Shown one piece after another: positions 1-7,799 of a stretch of DNA of 64,000 nucleotides. Position numbers and translations under genes: made by a program. Under the pieces are notes generated by a model that was given only the letters and a program-made list of their open reading frames with translations, was not told the DNA's origin and ran no database searches. Each line of letters starts with the position of its first letter. Position 1 is the first letter of the stretch. Source of the stretch: Paenibacillus oceani (GTDB taxonomy: Bacteria; Bacillota; Bacilli; Paenibacillales; NBRC-103111); contig NZ_JACXJA010000007.1 of NCBI RefSeq assembly GCF_014705615.1, forward strand, positions 1 through 64,000, written 5' to 3'.

Positions 1-53
1 TGGTTTTCATTTTCCATGACTTCCAGCTCCCAACCTCGTGCTTCTTCCACCAT
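1..53 (-). CDS. Possible 5' end of an unidentified gene (partial)
   Basis: On the minus strand an ATG at 53 opens a Glu-rich frame of 17 codons that runs off the window edge. A purine-rich stretch precedes it but sits very close to the ATG. No family can be named from so short a piece; it could be a real gene start or chance. Confidence 0.25.
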   Translation of the reverse strand, partial: MVEEARGWELEVMENEN

Positions 54-116
54 CTTCCTTCAATTCCTGTCTAATTCCGAGAGGCTATAAATATATAGTT
101 TAACACGCCAAAGGAC

Positions 117-146
117 CGTCCGGATGTTTTGACCGGACGTTTTTCT
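117..146 (+). terminator. Rho-independent terminator-like hairpin
   Basis: A 7-bp perfect stem (CGTCCGG / CCGGACG) with a 9-nt loop is followed by a T-run. It lies upstream of the ABC-exporter promoter, so it would end a transcript entering from the left. No plus-strand gene ending here is visible. Confidence 0.55.
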
Positions 147-165
147 TCGTTCACAGGCCCAAACA

Positions 166-226
166 ATTAAACCGAAAAAATCAGCTTACCAGTTTATTCA
201 CATTCATGTATAATGATTAAACCGAA
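166..226 (+). repeat. Pair of 11-bp direct repeats around the yheI promoter
   Basis: ATTAAACCGAA occurs exactly at 166-176 and again at 216-226, 50 bp apart start to start. One copy lies upstream of the -35 and the other starts just after the -10. Same-face spacing suggests regulator sites, which is inference. Confidence 0.5.
186..214 (+). promoter_or_regulatory. Sigma-A promoter of the ABC exporter pair
   Basis: TTACCA (186-191), a 17-nt spacer and a perfect TATAAT (209-214). It lies 63 nt before the chosen GTG start of the first ABC gene. Confidence 0.6.
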
Positions 227-276
227 TTCATAAACCAAACATATGTTCCTTTGTGAGAAAGGTTCGAGGTGATTTC

Positions 277-2034
277 GTGAATTTTATCGTAAAGCTTCAA
301 TGGTTTTTCAGGCAGCAATGGTCGAAGTACGTCTGGACCGTCATTCTGATGACGATCGTCAACGTCCTTAACGTCATCCCTCCGAAGATGATCGGGAACG
401 TGATCGACAGCATCCGCCTGGATCAGCTGAGCGCGCCCCAGCTTACGAAGACGGTGGCGTTTCTGTTCGCCCTCGGCATTTTTCTGTACATCTTAAACTT
501 TATATGGGTGTATTCGCTGTTCGGCAACTCATTTCTGCTGGAGAAGATGCTGCGCTCCAGGCTGTTCGGGCATCTGACCCGGATGGCGCCCTCGTTTTTC
601 CATCGTAACCGGACCGGTGACCTGATGGCGCTCGCTACCAACGACGTGCCCGCGATCAGCCAGACTGCCGGCTATGGCGTTCTGACGCTCGTCAGCACCG
701 TATCGGGGACGACCGTCGTTCTCATCACGATGGTTACACTGATCGACTACAAGCTGATGCTGGCGGCGCTTTTGCCGCTTCCGTTTCTGGCATTTGCGAT
801 CAGCGTGCTCGGCAAGCAGATGCGCAAACGTTTTTTGGCGGCGCAGGCGGCCTTCGGCAAAATGAACGACCACGCCCTGGAGTCCATATCCGGCATGAGA
901 GTGCTGCGCTCCTATGTTCAGGAGACGAAAGATATGGAAGCGTTCGGCGGCGTGACGCAAGATGTGATGGACAAAAACAGAAGGGTCGCTTTCGTCGGCG
1001 CCTTGTTCCAACCGGTCGTCCAGACGATCGTCGGCATCAGTTACGCAATCGGGATCGGCTACGGCTCGTATCTCGTCTTTCACAGCGAGCTTACGCTCGG
1101 TCAGCTCGTCTCCTTTAACATTTATCTCGGCATGTTGATCTGGCCGATGATCTCGTTCGGCGAATTTATCAATGTGCTTCAGCGGGGAAGCGCTTCGGCC
1201 GACCGGGTCGATGCGGCGCTGCGCCAGCAGACGGACGTACCCGAGCCCCGCGAGCCTGTAAACGTGGAGGAGCCGCTCGTCATCGAGTTTGACCGGCTTA
1301 CGTTCCGTTATCCGGGAGCGTCCGCAGACAGCTTATGCGATATATCCGTCCGGCTGAACCGCGGCGAGACGCTGGGCGTCGTAGGCCGAACGGGCAGCGG
1401 CAAAAGCACCTTGCTCAAACAGCTGCTGCGGCAATATCCGATCCCGGAAAACCGGCTGCGCATATCCGGCGTTCCGATCGAGAACATCTCCCAGGAACGG
1501 GTAAAAAGCTGGATCGGCTACGTCCCGCAAGAACATCTGCTGCTGTCCAAGTCGATCCGGGACAATATCATGTTCGGATTCCCCGAAGCCGGGGATAACC
1601 GTCTGCATCAGGCGATCGAGGCGGCCTGCTTCACCGGTGACATCGAACAGATGAAGGAAGGGCTTGATACGGTGATCGGCGAATACGGAGTCATGCTGTC
1701 GGGTGGACAGAAGCAGAGAGTCGGCATCGCACGGGCTATCGTGACCGATCCGGAAATTTTGCTGCTCGACGACGCGCTGTCGGCGGTCGATGCCCGCACA
1801 GAGAGCCGGATCTTACAGAACATCCGGTCCGAACGGTCCGGCAAAACGACGATTATCGCCACACACCGGTTGTCCGCCGTCAGCCATGCGCACCGCATCA
1901 TCGTGCTGGAGGAAGGACGGATCGCGGAGCAAGGCACGCATGAGCAATTGATGGAGCTCGGCGGCTGGTACCGCCGGCAATACGATATACAGCAGATGGA
2001 ATCGAATCTGATGAACGAATTGGAGAAGGGGTGA
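277..2034 (+). CDS. yheI: Heterodimeric multidrug ABC exporter, YheI/BmrC-type subunit
   Basis: Half-size ABC exporter of 585 aa, the same length as B. subtilis YheI (BmrC). Six transmembrane helices fill roughly residues 15-300 and the nucleotide-binding domain the rest. Walker A reads GRTGSGKST and the signature is a canonical LSGGQ. The residue after Walker B is Asp (LLLDDALS) where catalytic Glu is expected, the mark of the degenerate site in heterodimeric exporters. I chose GTG 277 because GAGGTGAT lies just upstream; GTG 253 has no such site. The partner gene starts 4 nt after the stop. Expected role: membrane export of drugs or other hydrophobic compounds together with the next gene product. 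Confidence 0.88.
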   Translation: MNFIVKLQWFFRQQWSKYVWTVILMTIVNVLNVIPPKMIGNVIDSIRLDQLSAPQLTKTVAFLFALGIFLYILNFIWVYSLFGNSFLLEKMLRSRLFGHLTRMAPSFFHRNRTGDLMALATNDVPAISQTAGYGVLTLVSTVSGTTVVLITMVTLIDYKLMLAALLPLPFLAFAISVLGKQMRKRFLAAQAAFGKMNDHALESISGMRVLRSYVQETKDMEAFGGVTQDVMDKNRRVAFVGALFQPVVQTIVGISYAIGIGYGSYLVFHSELTLGQLVSFNIYLGMLIWPMISFGEFINVLQRGSASADRVDAALRQQTDVPEPREPVNVEEPLVIEFDRLTFRYPGASADSLCDISVRLNRGETLGVVGRTGSGKSTLLKQLLRQYPIPENRLRISGVPIENISQERVKSWIGYVPQEHLLLSKSIRDNIMFGFPEAGDNRLHQAIEAACFTGDIEQMKEGLDTVIGEYGVMLSGGQKQRVGIARAIVTDPEILLLDDALSAVDARTESRILQNIRSERSGKTTIIATHRLSAVSHAHRIIVLEEGRIAEQGTHEQLMELGGWYRRQYDIQQMESNLMNELEKG

Positions 2035-2038
2035 ACCG

Positions 2039-4066
2039 GTGGACCACGATAACGTTACCCGATCGAGTGTAACCCGTAGACTGTTCCGTTACGCGATGTT
2101 CAGCCGCACGAAAATTATAATCGCCCTCGTGCTGCTCTGCGGCGCGGTAGGGACGCAGCTGGCCGGTCCTTATATCGCCAAAGTGATCATCGACGGCCAT
2201 CTGCTGTCGATCTCACGTCCGTGGTTTGTGACGGCGCCAGCCGCTGTGCCGGAGGGAGTCCGTTCGGTCGCGATCGGGGACCAAGCCTATATCAGGCAAG
2301 ACTGGGCCGAAGGCGTACCGGAGGCGTCCGGCTGGAGTGCGGCGACAATCCGCCAGGAGGGCGCGAGCTTCATGTTGGAGACGGCGGAGTCCGCCGCGCC
2401 GGTCCGCCTTACGAACGAAGATGTTATCCAATTGTACAGCTACGAGTTCGTGCCGGTACTAAGGCTGATCGGATTATATGTCGGACTGCTGGCGCTCTCG
2501 GGGCTGCTGACATTCGTCCAGTCTTATATGCTGCAGACGGCCGCCTTGTCGATTATCCGCAAAATGCGCATGGACGTCATGAACCATATTCATCGGATAT
2601 CGGTCCGTTATTTTGACAATACGCCAGTCGGGCAAGTCGTATCCCGCATCGCCAACGATACGGAAGCGATCCGCGACTTGTTCATGAGCTTTATGGCAAC
2701 GTTTGTCGTCAGCGGAGTGAACCTGATCGGGATCTATGTCGCGATCTTTCTGCTGGACGTGCGGCTGGCTCTGTTGTGCCTAGTGCTGATCCCGTTTTTC
2801 ATCGTCGTGATGACGATTCATCTGAAATACTCGAAAGTGTACGTGGCCGCGATGCGGGCGAGGCTGAGCGACATGAACGCGATGCTGAACGAGTCGATCA
2901 ACGTGATGCCGATGATCCAGGCGTTCCGCCGGGAGAAGACAAGAACCGGCGAATTCGAAGCGCTGAACGAGGACCGTTACGTCAATCAGCGCAAGCAGAT
3001 GCGGCTGTTCTCGTTATCGTCGCGCAATATCGTCGGACTGACGGGAAGTTTGATGACGGCGGGCGTCATCTGGTATTTCGGGGGGAAGTCGCTGCACACG
3101 GCGATCTCGTTCGGCGTATTTTACGCTTTTATCGATTATTTGGGCCGGATATTTCAGCCGATTATCGGCATCTTCGATCAATTGACCAATGCGCAGCGGG
3201 CATTCGTCTCGGCCGAACGGGTATTTTCGCTGCTGGACCGCGAAGGCGAGAAGCTCGACGCGGAAGCCGCGCCGCCGCGTCCGGAAGGCAACGTCAAATT
3301 CGACAACGTCTGGTTCGCCTACAATCAGGAAGATTACGTGCTTCGCAGCATCTCGCTGGAAGCCCGCAAAGGCGAGACGGTCGCGCTCGTCGGCCATACG
3401 GGATCAGGCAAAAGCTCAATCATGAATTTGCTGCTCGGCTTCTACGAGCCTAGCCAAGGGACGATTACGATCGACGGCGAGGATATTACCGGGATATCGA
3501 AGCAGGCGCTGCGCAAACATATGGGCATCGTGCTCCAGGACCCATTTTTGTTTACCGGCGACATCAAGTTTAACGTGGGGCTGTATAACGAGCACATCGA
3601 CCGGGAGAAGGTGAAGCAAGCGCTGCGCGACGTCGGGGCAGCCGAGTTCGTGGAGCAGCTGCCGGGCGGCTGTGACGAACCTGTCGTCGAGCGGGGCAAT
3701 ACGCTGTCCGCCGGCCAGCGCCAGTTGATCTCGTTTGCCAGGGCGCTTGCGCACGATCCGGCTATTCTGATTCTGGACGAAGCGACGGCGAGCATCGACA
3801 GCGAAACCGAAGGCATTATCCAGAACGCGCTCAAAGTATTGTGTGAAGGGCGGACGACGTTTGTGATCGCTCACAGATTGTCCACGATCCGAGAGGCGGA
3901 CCGCATCTGCGTCCTTCATCACGGGGAAATCGTCGAGTCGGGCAATCACGAGGAACTGATGGCGCTGCAGGGCCGCTATTATAAAATGTATCAGTTGCAA
4001 AAAGGGGAAGGCTCGCCGCCTCCTGCCGCAACAGGCGAACATTCCCCGGCGATCCGCAGCCGTTAA
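2039..4066 (+). CDS. yheH: Heterodimeric multidrug ABC exporter, YheH/BmrD-type subunit
   Basis: Half-size ABC exporter of 675 aa, close to B. subtilis YheH (BmrD). An extra segment of about 80 residues sits between the first and second transmembrane helices, as in that subunit, giving an enlarged extracellular loop. The nucleotide-binding domain has Walker A GHTGSGKSS and an intact Walker B plus catalytic Glu (LILDEATAS), but its signature is LSAGQ instead of LSGGQ. With the preceding subunit this makes one consensus and one degenerate ATP site. The start is GTG 2039 behind GGAGAAGGGG, 4 nt after the upstream stop, so the two are translationally coupled. Confidence 0.9.
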   Translation: MDHDNVTRSSVTRRLFRYAMFSRTKIIIALVLLCGAVGTQLAGPYIAKVIIDGHLLSISRPWFVTAPAAVPEGVRSVAIGDQAYIRQDWAEGVPEASGWSAATIRQEGASFMLETAESAAPVRLTNEDVIQLYSYEFVPVLRLIGLYVGLLALSGLLTFVQSYMLQTAALSIIRKMRMDVMNHIHRISVRYFDNTPVGQVVSRIANDTEAIRDLFMSFMATFVVSGVNLIGIYVAIFLLDVRLALLCLVLIPFFIVVMTIHLKYSKVYVAAMRARLSDMNAMLNESINVMPMIQAFRREKTRTGEFEALNEDRYVNQRKQMRLFSLSSRNIVGLTGSLMTAGVIWYFGGKSLHTAISFGVFYAFIDYLGRIFQPIIGIFDQLTNAQRAFVSAERVFSLLDREGEKLDAEAAPPRPEGNVKFDNVWFAYNQEDYVLRSISLEARKGETVALVGHTGSGKSSIMNLLLGFYEPSQGTITIDGEDITGISKQALRKHMGIVLQDPFLFTGDIKFNVGLYNEHIDREKVKQALRDVGAAEFVEQLPGGCDEPVVERGNTLSAGQRQLISFARALAHDPAILILDEATASIDSETEGIIQNALKVLCEGRTTFVIAHRLSTIREADRICVLHHGEIVESGNHEELMALQGRYYKMYQLQKGEGSPPPAATGEHSPAIRSR

Positions 4067-4131
4067 ACGGCGAATGGGCATGGAAATAATAAAGCGGATC
4101 GGATAACTAGTCTATGTTTGGGGCTCGGCCG

Positions 4132-4140
4132 TGTTATAAT
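4132..4140 (+). promoter_or_regulatory. Extended -10 promoter of the LacI-type regulator
   Basis: TGT followed by a perfect TATAAT (4135-4140), 45 nt before the regulator ATG. No good -35 is seen, which fits an extended -10 promoter. It would let the regulator be expressed apart from the ABC genes. Confidence 0.55.
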
Positions 4141-4185
4141 AGTTGTATTACGAATAGACGTACATTCGGCCGGGAGACTACCACT

Positions 4186-5196
4186 ATGAAAACGACGATT
4201 TACGATATTGCCAAAGCAGCAGGCGTTTCGATCGCAACCGTCTCCAAAGTCATCAACGGTACCGGAAGGATCAGTTCCGATACGAGAGAACGGATTACGG
4301 AAATTATGCAGGAGCTGGATTATCAGCCGAGCGTTGTCGCTTCTGCGCTTACCGGGAAAAGCACGTTTACGATCGGTCTGCTCATCCCCGATCTCGCCAA
4401 CCCGTTCTTCGCGGAAATCGCGAGAAGCGTAGAGGATCGCGGCCACGAGCTCGGCTTTAATCTGGTCATGTGCAGCACGGACAACAATTCGAAGAAGGAA
4501 GCCGGTTACATCACACTTCTGAGACAGAAACGGGTAGACGGCATTATTATCGCGACAGGTACGAGCGTCGAAGGCTTGCTAAGCGGCTTGGCCGACTATA
4601 ATATCCCGCTGGCCCTGATCTCCAGAGACATCCCGTCGATCGAAGCAGACAGCGTCAGAGCGGACGATGATACCGGCGCTTATCAGGCCGTCGCTCACTT
4701 GACCGGTCTCGGTCACCGGCATATTGCCCTGATCGCCGAAGACATGGAGCTGCTGACGACCAGGGAACGGGTGAGCGGGTATCGCCGCGCCTTGGAGGAG
4801 GCGGGCATCGCTTATACGGACGATCTCGTCACGATAAGCAATTCTTCCGTCGAAGCCGGCAAGCAGCGTGCGCTGGAACTGATGGGCTCGGATCATCCGC
4901 CGACCGCGATCGTCGCCTTTAACGATCTGCTGGCGGTCGGCGTCGTCCAGGCGGCGAAGGAGCTGCGCTTGTCCATTCCATGGGACTTGTCGGTAATCAG
5001 CTTCGACAACACCGTACTCGCCGGCATCGTCGATCCTCCGCTGACGTCGGTCGCGGTGCCGATTCAGCAGATGGGCCGGCAAATTATGGACATGCTGATC
5101 GAACGGGTACGCGGGGAGAAGGGGGATAAGCAGCGTTTCGTGTTAAAGCCGGAGCTGATTATTCGTCAATCGACCACGTTTCCGAGCAAAGTGTAA
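4186..5196 (+). CDS. LacI/GalR-family transcriptional regulator
   Basis: 336 aa from ATG 4186, with a modest GGGAG upstream. Residues 1-60 are a textbook LacI headpiece (TIYDIAKAAGVSIATVSKVI and the hinge helix around PSVVASALTGKST). The rest is a periplasmic-binding-protein-like effector domain beginning IGLLIPDLANPFF. The target is unknown. It follows the ABC exporter on the same strand but has its own promoter, and no sugar-utilisation gene is adjacent, so regulation of the exporter is only a guess. It resembles CcpA-type proteins in length and headpiece, but nothing seen makes it CcpA. A terminator follows at 5227. Confidence 0.88.
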   Translation: MKTTIYDIAKAAGVSIATVSKVINGTGRISSDTRERITEIMQELDYQPSVVASALTGKSTFTIGLLIPDLANPFFAEIARSVEDRGHELGFNLVMCSTDNNSKKEAGYITLLRQKRVDGIIIATGTSVEGLLSGLADYNIPLALISRDIPSIEADSVRADDDTGAYQAVAHLTGLGHRHIALIAEDMELLTTRERVSGYRRALEEAGIAYTDDLVTISNSSVEAGKQRALELMGSDHPPTAIVAFNDLLAVGVVQAAKELRLSIPWDLSVISFDNTVLAGIVDPPLTSVAVPIQQMGRQIMDMLIERVRGEKGDKQRFVLKPELIIRQSTTFPSKV

Positions 5197-5226
5197 TGGG
5201 CGGAAGAACTACGATTTCGGAGCAAG

Positions 5227-5254
5227 GCAGCCGGTGATAAGCTGGCTGCTTTTT
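5227..5254 (+). terminator. Terminator of the LacI-type regulator
   Basis: GCAGCC (5227-5232) pairs with GGCTGC (5244-5249), extended inward by two pairs, and is followed by five Ts. Confidence 0.75.
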
Positions 5255-5512
5255 CGTTTTGCTTGCCCCACTACAGTCGGCAAACCCGCTGAAACGAAAT
5301 TGTACATAACGAGCGGAACCGAAGGATATACTGTACCGAATACGCTCACCTTGAGGAGTTCAAGGGCTGCCGGGAAGCGGAGTCGGCGAAAGGAAGCCTC
5401 GTCTTTACAGATCTGAGGCTGGATACGCGATAAAAAGTAAGGTTTGCCGCACAAAAGGGCGCATTTTAACAAAATGGGCTTTTTTTCGTTGTGATTTCAT
5501 AATTACTTTCTC
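5255..5512. other. Intergenic stretch with a second terminator, no confident gene
   Basis: Between the LacI terminator and the MarR promoter no open frame has a start site and family match. A short frame ending at 5433 (ends ..VFTDLRLDTR) loosely recalls the C-terminus of membrane-bound YdjM/DUF457 hydrolases and could be a gene remnant, but 45 codons are too few to claim it. A hairpin with seven Ts closes the stretch at 5459-5486. Confidence 0.4.
5459..5486 (+). terminator. Terminator-like hairpin before the MarR promoter
   Basis: A nine-position stem with one mismatch (5459-5467 with 5471-5479), a 3-nt loop and seven Ts. It insulates the marR-MFS operon from upstream transcription. Confidence 0.65.
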
Positions 5513-5568
5513 TTGACTCGGACAAAACGTTTGTTGTAAGCTAGCTAATAGTTTACTGCTAAACTATT
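5513..5568 (+). promoter_or_regulatory. Promoter and palindromic operator of the marR-MFS operon
   Basis: TTGACT at 5513-5518 forms the -35, with a weak -10 near 5536-5542. A perfect inverted repeat follows at 5547-5568: arms AATAGTTTA and TAAACTATT separated by 4 nt. Its place over the transcription start, just ahead of a MarR gene, fits an autoregulatory operator. Confidence 0.7.
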
Positions 5569-5594
5569 TACTAATAAACGATAGGAGGTGCAAA

Positions 5595-6041
5595 ATGCCG
5601 GAAACGAACAGCCATCTGTTGGAGCTCCCTAATCTGTTTCGTACATTAGTGAAAAAAATGAGCCACGAATGGAATCGGAATATGGGCGACACCTTCTCGA
5701 TGACTCAGTTTCGGACGCTTTATATGCTCAATGAGCGGGGGCCGCAAAAAGCGGCCGAACTGGCTGACTTATTATGCGTCACCTCCGGGGCGATCACGGG
5801 ACTAGCCGATAAATTAATCGAAAAAGGACTTGTGGGGAGAGAGCGCAGCGAAGACGACCGGCGAGTCGTGTACTTACGCATTACCGATCCGGGCAAGCAA
5901 GTGCTTGAGGAACTGCGGGAGAAACAAAAAGAGACGATTGCCCGGTTGTTCGAAGGATTGCCGGAAGAAGACATCCTTCATTTGAAACGGATATTCACAA
6001 CCCTGCTCGAACGAGTAGAACCTATGGACAAAAAGGAGTAG
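5595..6041 (+). CDS. MarR-family transcriptional regulator
   Basis: 148 aa with a winged-helix domain: recognition region LADLLCVTSGAITGLADKL and the wing with the family hallmark DDRRVVYLRIT. Start ATG 5595 has a strong AGGAGGTG at 5583-5590. It is followed after 6 nt by a drug-efflux MFS gene, the classical arrangement in which a MarR repressor controls its own operon and is released by the exported compound. A 9-bp-arm palindrome upstream (5547-5568) is the probable binding site. Ligand unknown. Confidence 0.9.
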   Translation: MPETNSHLLELPNLFRTLVKKMSHEWNRNMGDTFSMTQFRTLYMLNERGPQKAAELADLLCVTSGAITGLADKLIEKGLVGRERSEDDRRVVYLRITDPGKQVLEELREKQKETIARLFEGLPEEDILHLKRIFTTLLERVEPMDKKE

Positions 6042-6047
6042 AGAACA

Positions 6048-7673
6048 TTGGAGCATTTATCGCACAAACGTAAAGTTACGATCATGATGGCGATTGTAGC
6101 CGCTATGTTTTTCGCCGCCATCAACCAGACGATCGTAAGTACGGCGATGCCCCGGATTATTGCCATTCTTGGCGGTATGGACTATTATACGTGGGTCATT
6201 ACGATCTACATGCTGACTTCCACGATTTCAACCGTACTTGTCGGGAAGCTGTCCGATATTTACGGGCGCAAGCCGTTTATTTTGGCAGGTATCGTATTTT
6301 TTATCATCGGTGCATTTTTAACCGGCTTTTCCAAAGATATTTTTCAATTGATTACGTACCGGGGCATTCAGGGCATCGGCGCCGGCATTATTATGGCTTC
6401 CGCCTTTACCGCGGTCGGCGACTTGTTCGCTCCCAGAGAACGGGGCAAATGGACGGGCGTGATGATGGCCGTGTTCGGCTTCTCCAGCGTCATTGGCCCT
6501 ACGCTCGGCGGATGGATCGTCGACCATATGGACTGGGAATGGGTATTCTGGATCTTCCTGCCGCTTGGAGTCGTCGCTTTCGTGATGATTATGATGCTGT
6601 TCCCGAAAGTGGAACGGAGACAGGCCGAATCGATCGATTACATGGGCTCGTTGTTTTTGACGCTGACGATCGTTCCGCTGCTGCTCGGATTTTCGTGGGC
6701 CGGCACGAAATATGCGTGGGGTTCGCCGCAAATCATCGGCTTGTTCGCCGCAGCAGTTGTGGCCTTGCTTATCTTTATGTTTATCGAAACACGGGTAAAA
6801 AGCCCGGTTATGCCGCTGTCCTTGTTCCGCAACGGCATCGTGACGGTTTCGAACGTGATCGGATTTTTGATGAACGCCGGTATGATGGGCGCGCTGATCT
6901 ATTTGCCGTTTTTCGTGCAAGGGGTGGAAGGCGTATCTCCGACGTATTCCGGTTATGTCACGATGCCGATGTCGATCAGTATGGTCATCTTGAGCTCGCT
7001 CGTCGGCCGGTGGATTACGAAGTCGGGCAAATACAAGCGGTTCGCCCTGATCGGGATGCCGATCATGGTCGCGGGTATGGTCATTATGGCGTTTATGGAC
7101 AACATTCCGCTGGCGGTGCTCAGCATGATCGTGTTCGGAGTCGGTCTCGGCCTCGGGATGCCGGTTTTCTCGCTTACCGTGCAAAATGCCGTCAGACCGG
7201 AACAGCTTGGCGTGGCCACCGCCTCTTCACAGTTGTTCCGCAACCTGGGCGGAACGATCGGGATCGCGGTTATGGGTACGATCATGGCGACCAGTCTGCA
7301 AAACAGTCTGAAGTCGTCGGCGGCATCGGGCGGCGGCATCGATATGTCGAAGCTCGATCCGAAGGTGGCAGAGCAGCTGTCCGCGTTCCACAACCCGGAA
7401 ATGCTGCTTGATCAGCCGAGGCTGGCGCAGCTTCAAGAGACGTTGCCGGCTGACGTGCAGCCGATCTTTACGAAGATGATCGACATGCTGCGCGACGCGC
7501 TCGCCTCTTCGCTGACGACCGTGTTTTTGTCCGGTGCGGCGCTGCTTGTAGTGGCTTCCCTGCTTGTCTTCCTGCTGAAGGAAATTCCGCTGCGCACGTC
7601 CAACCGGATGCCGGAACAGACTTCCGGAGACGGGGAGAAGCAGCCGGACGGGACGCCCGTCGTTGCCAAGTAA
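6048..7673 (+). CDS. DHA2-type MFS multidrug efflux transporter (EmrB/QacA family)
   Basis: 541 aa with about 14 hydrophobic helices, the DHA2 layout. Motif A (GKLSDIYGRKP) is near residues 66-76 and a motif C-like GPTLGGW follows in helix 5, the mark of proton-coupled drug antiporters. The start is TTG 6048 with AAAAGGAG upstream, 6 nt after marR, so they form one operon. A loop of about 60 residues before the last helix and a hydrophilic tail are present. The expected role is proton-driven export of hydrophobic, often cationic compounds across the cell membrane. The last helix ends near residue 515. Confidence 0.9.
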   Translation: MEHLSHKRKVTIMMAIVAAMFFAAINQTIVSTAMPRIIAILGGMDYYTWVITIYMLTSTISTVLVGKLSDIYGRKPFILAGIVFFIIGAFLTGFSKDIFQLITYRGIQGIGAGIIMASAFTAVGDLFAPRERGKWTGVMMAVFGFSSVIGPTLGGWIVDHMDWEWVFWIFLPLGVVAFVMIMMLFPKVERRQAESIDYMGSLFLTLTIVPLLLGFSWAGTKYAWGSPQIIGLFAAAVVALLIFMFIETRVKSPVMPLSLFRNGIVTVSNVIGFLMNAGMMGALIYLPFFVQGVEGVSPTYSGYVTMPMSISMVILSSLVGRWITKSGKYKRFALIGMPIMVAGMVIMAFMDNIPLAVLSMIVFGVGLGLGMPVFSLTVQNAVRPEQLGVATASSQLFRNLGGTIGIAVMGTIMATSLQNSLKSSAASGGGIDMSKLDPKVAEQLSAFHNPEMLLDQPRLAQLQETLPADVQPIFTKMIDMLRDALASSLTTVFLSGAALLVVASLLVFLLKEIPLRTSNRMPEQTSGDGEKQPDGTPVVAK

Positions 7674-7724
7674 GGATAAAGAAGTTGAAGTCCCGCGAGT
7701 CCGGAATGTACCGGGTCCGCATAA

Positions 7725-7764
7725 AAAACCTCCAATCCGCTCTTATGGGCGGGCTGGAGGTTTT
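7725..7764. terminator. Bidirectional terminator between convergent genes
   Basis: AAAACCTCCA and TGGAGGTTTT pair as a 10-bp stem with further internal pairing, giving T-runs on either strand. It lies between the MFS gene (plus) and the LtaS-like gene (minus). Confidence 0.85.
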
Positions 7765-7799
7765 CGTCTTTGGGCTAGGATGTCCGGCTGGCAGCTTGT

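Noticed and set aside
86-276. Leader-peptide attenuation of the ABC exporter as in B. subtilis bmrBCD
   Set aside because: The terminator-like hairpin lies upstream of the promoter, and the leader after the promoter (about 55 nt) has no room for a leader peptide with alternative hairpins.
4060-4072. GCCGTT/ACGGC palindrome at the end of yheH as a terminator
   Set aside because: The loop is too small and there is no T-run after it.
5285-5433. Possible remnant of a YdjM/DUF457 membrane hydrolase C-terminus
   Set aside because: The resemblance rests on a few residues (VFTDLRL) in 45 codons, and the frame has no start. Kept only as a remark in the gap entry.
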